NCBI GenBank assembly: GCA_022564995.1
Contig: JADFKK010000011.1
Span: 1-51,236, forward strand
From: Planctomycetota bacterium
GTDB lineage: Bacteria; Planctomycetota; Planctomycetia; Pirellulales; JADFKK01
DNA: 51,236 nt
Reading direction: 5' to 3'
The position numbers were made by a program, and so were the translations under genes. This document shows positions 50,957-51,236 of this stretch, one piece after another. The notes under the pieces were generated by a model that did not search any database, was not told where the DNA came from, and saw only the letters and a program-made list of their open reading frames with translations. Each line of letters opens with the position of its first letter. The first letter of the stretch is position 1.

Positions 50957-51236
50957 ATGCCTCCCATGACCTCCCGCGATGCACTCGATCCTTTTGTTGA
51001 GCGGGCCAAGAGCCTTTATTCGCTACCGGCGGTGGCGATGGAGGTGTTGCGGCTGACCGACCATCCGAAGGTCGACGTGCCGGCGCTGAAAAACTGCATT
51101 GAAAACGACCCGGCGCTGACCACGAAATTACTGCGCGTGGTGAATAGCTCGCTGTTCGGGCTGAGCCGCGAAGTGAACGATCTGAATCAGGCGCTGGCTC
51201 TGCTGGGCATCAAGCCGCTCAAGCTGCTGGTGCTCG
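50957..51236 (+). CDS. HDOD-domain protein, 5' part
   Basis: The frame runs off the window. About 93 codons: YSLPAVAMEVLRLTDHPKVD, LKNCIENDPALTTKLLRVVN, SSLFGLSREVNDLNQALALL, GIKPLKLLVL, the first half of an HDOD domain (the helical HD-like output domain without metal motif). Such proteins usually take part in signalling, sometimes with a kinase or GGDEF partner. Start at ATG 50957 or 50966 cannot be decided; GGAAAA fits the latter. Confidence 0.85.
   Translation, partial: MPPMTSRDALDPFVERAKSLYSLPAVAMEVLRLTDHPKVDVPALKNCIENDPALTTKLLRVVNSSLFGLSREVNDLNQALALLGIKPLKLLVL

Overview
The window looks like chromosomal DNA of a planctomycete, probably of the Pirellulales type. The signs are six PEP-CTERM proteins, LEPR-XLL-type N-termini on large surface proteins, Ser/Thr kinases fused to WD40 or TPR domains and paired with ECF sigma factors, small pilin-like proteins, and high GC with many intergenic palindromic repeats. 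No rRNA, tRNA or CRISPR array was found.

Layout. 1-541: end of an IS4-type transposase, cut by the window edge. 638-2380: a CCCCAGTC-type repeat tract, then a coupled gene pair (nucleotidyltransferase-like protein and TPM-domain membrane protein). 2724-4733: a tight three-gene operon with a HEPN (RX4H) protein and a GIY-YIG-like protein, the best candidate here for an undescribed conflict or defence cassette. 5053-8803: a gene graveyard with a possible Abi-like N-terminus, a frameshifted WD40 gene, trypsin and metzincin fragments, a TlpA-like/TPR gene and a truncated reverse transcriptase. 8998-10774: cupin protein, a small exported protein and a Tat-exported superoxide dismutase. 11056-15257: ECF sigma factor and WD40 kinase. 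15481-18807: PEP-CTERM protein, C25-type lipoprotein peptidase, ribosomal protein L21 and a CPXCG protein. 18805-20678: orphan ParD antitoxin with a broken ParE, and a PIN protein with a 17-residue repeat tail. 21002-24591: two successive copies of a divergent pair (PEP-CTERM gene leftward, pilin-like gene rightward). 24710-29980: alpha-toroid protein with a CxxCH motif, NAD-dependent dehydrogenase, PEP-CTERM/dockerin protein and a GDSL esterase with dockerin and PEP-CTERM. 29958-35308: HEAT-repeat and WD40 proteins, translationally coupled. 35736-36371: another PEP-CTERM protein. 36790-49581: ECF sigma factor, TPR kinase and two LEPR-type surface proteins, one of 2720 residues. 49691-51236: leucine-rich-repeat protein, a truncated ParE-like toxin and the start of an HDOD protein.

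How the genes fit together. Most products are exported: PEP-CTERM proteins, the GDSL esterase, the C25 lipoprotein, the SOD, WD40/HEAT/LRR proteins and the giant LEPR protein. They are interleaved with sigma factor and kinase pairs that probably control envelope or stress responses. Between them lie decayed toxin-antitoxin, protease and retroelement remnants and several families of dispersed palindromes, which mark the region as recombination-prone. All functions are inferred from motifs read by eye; no database search was possible.
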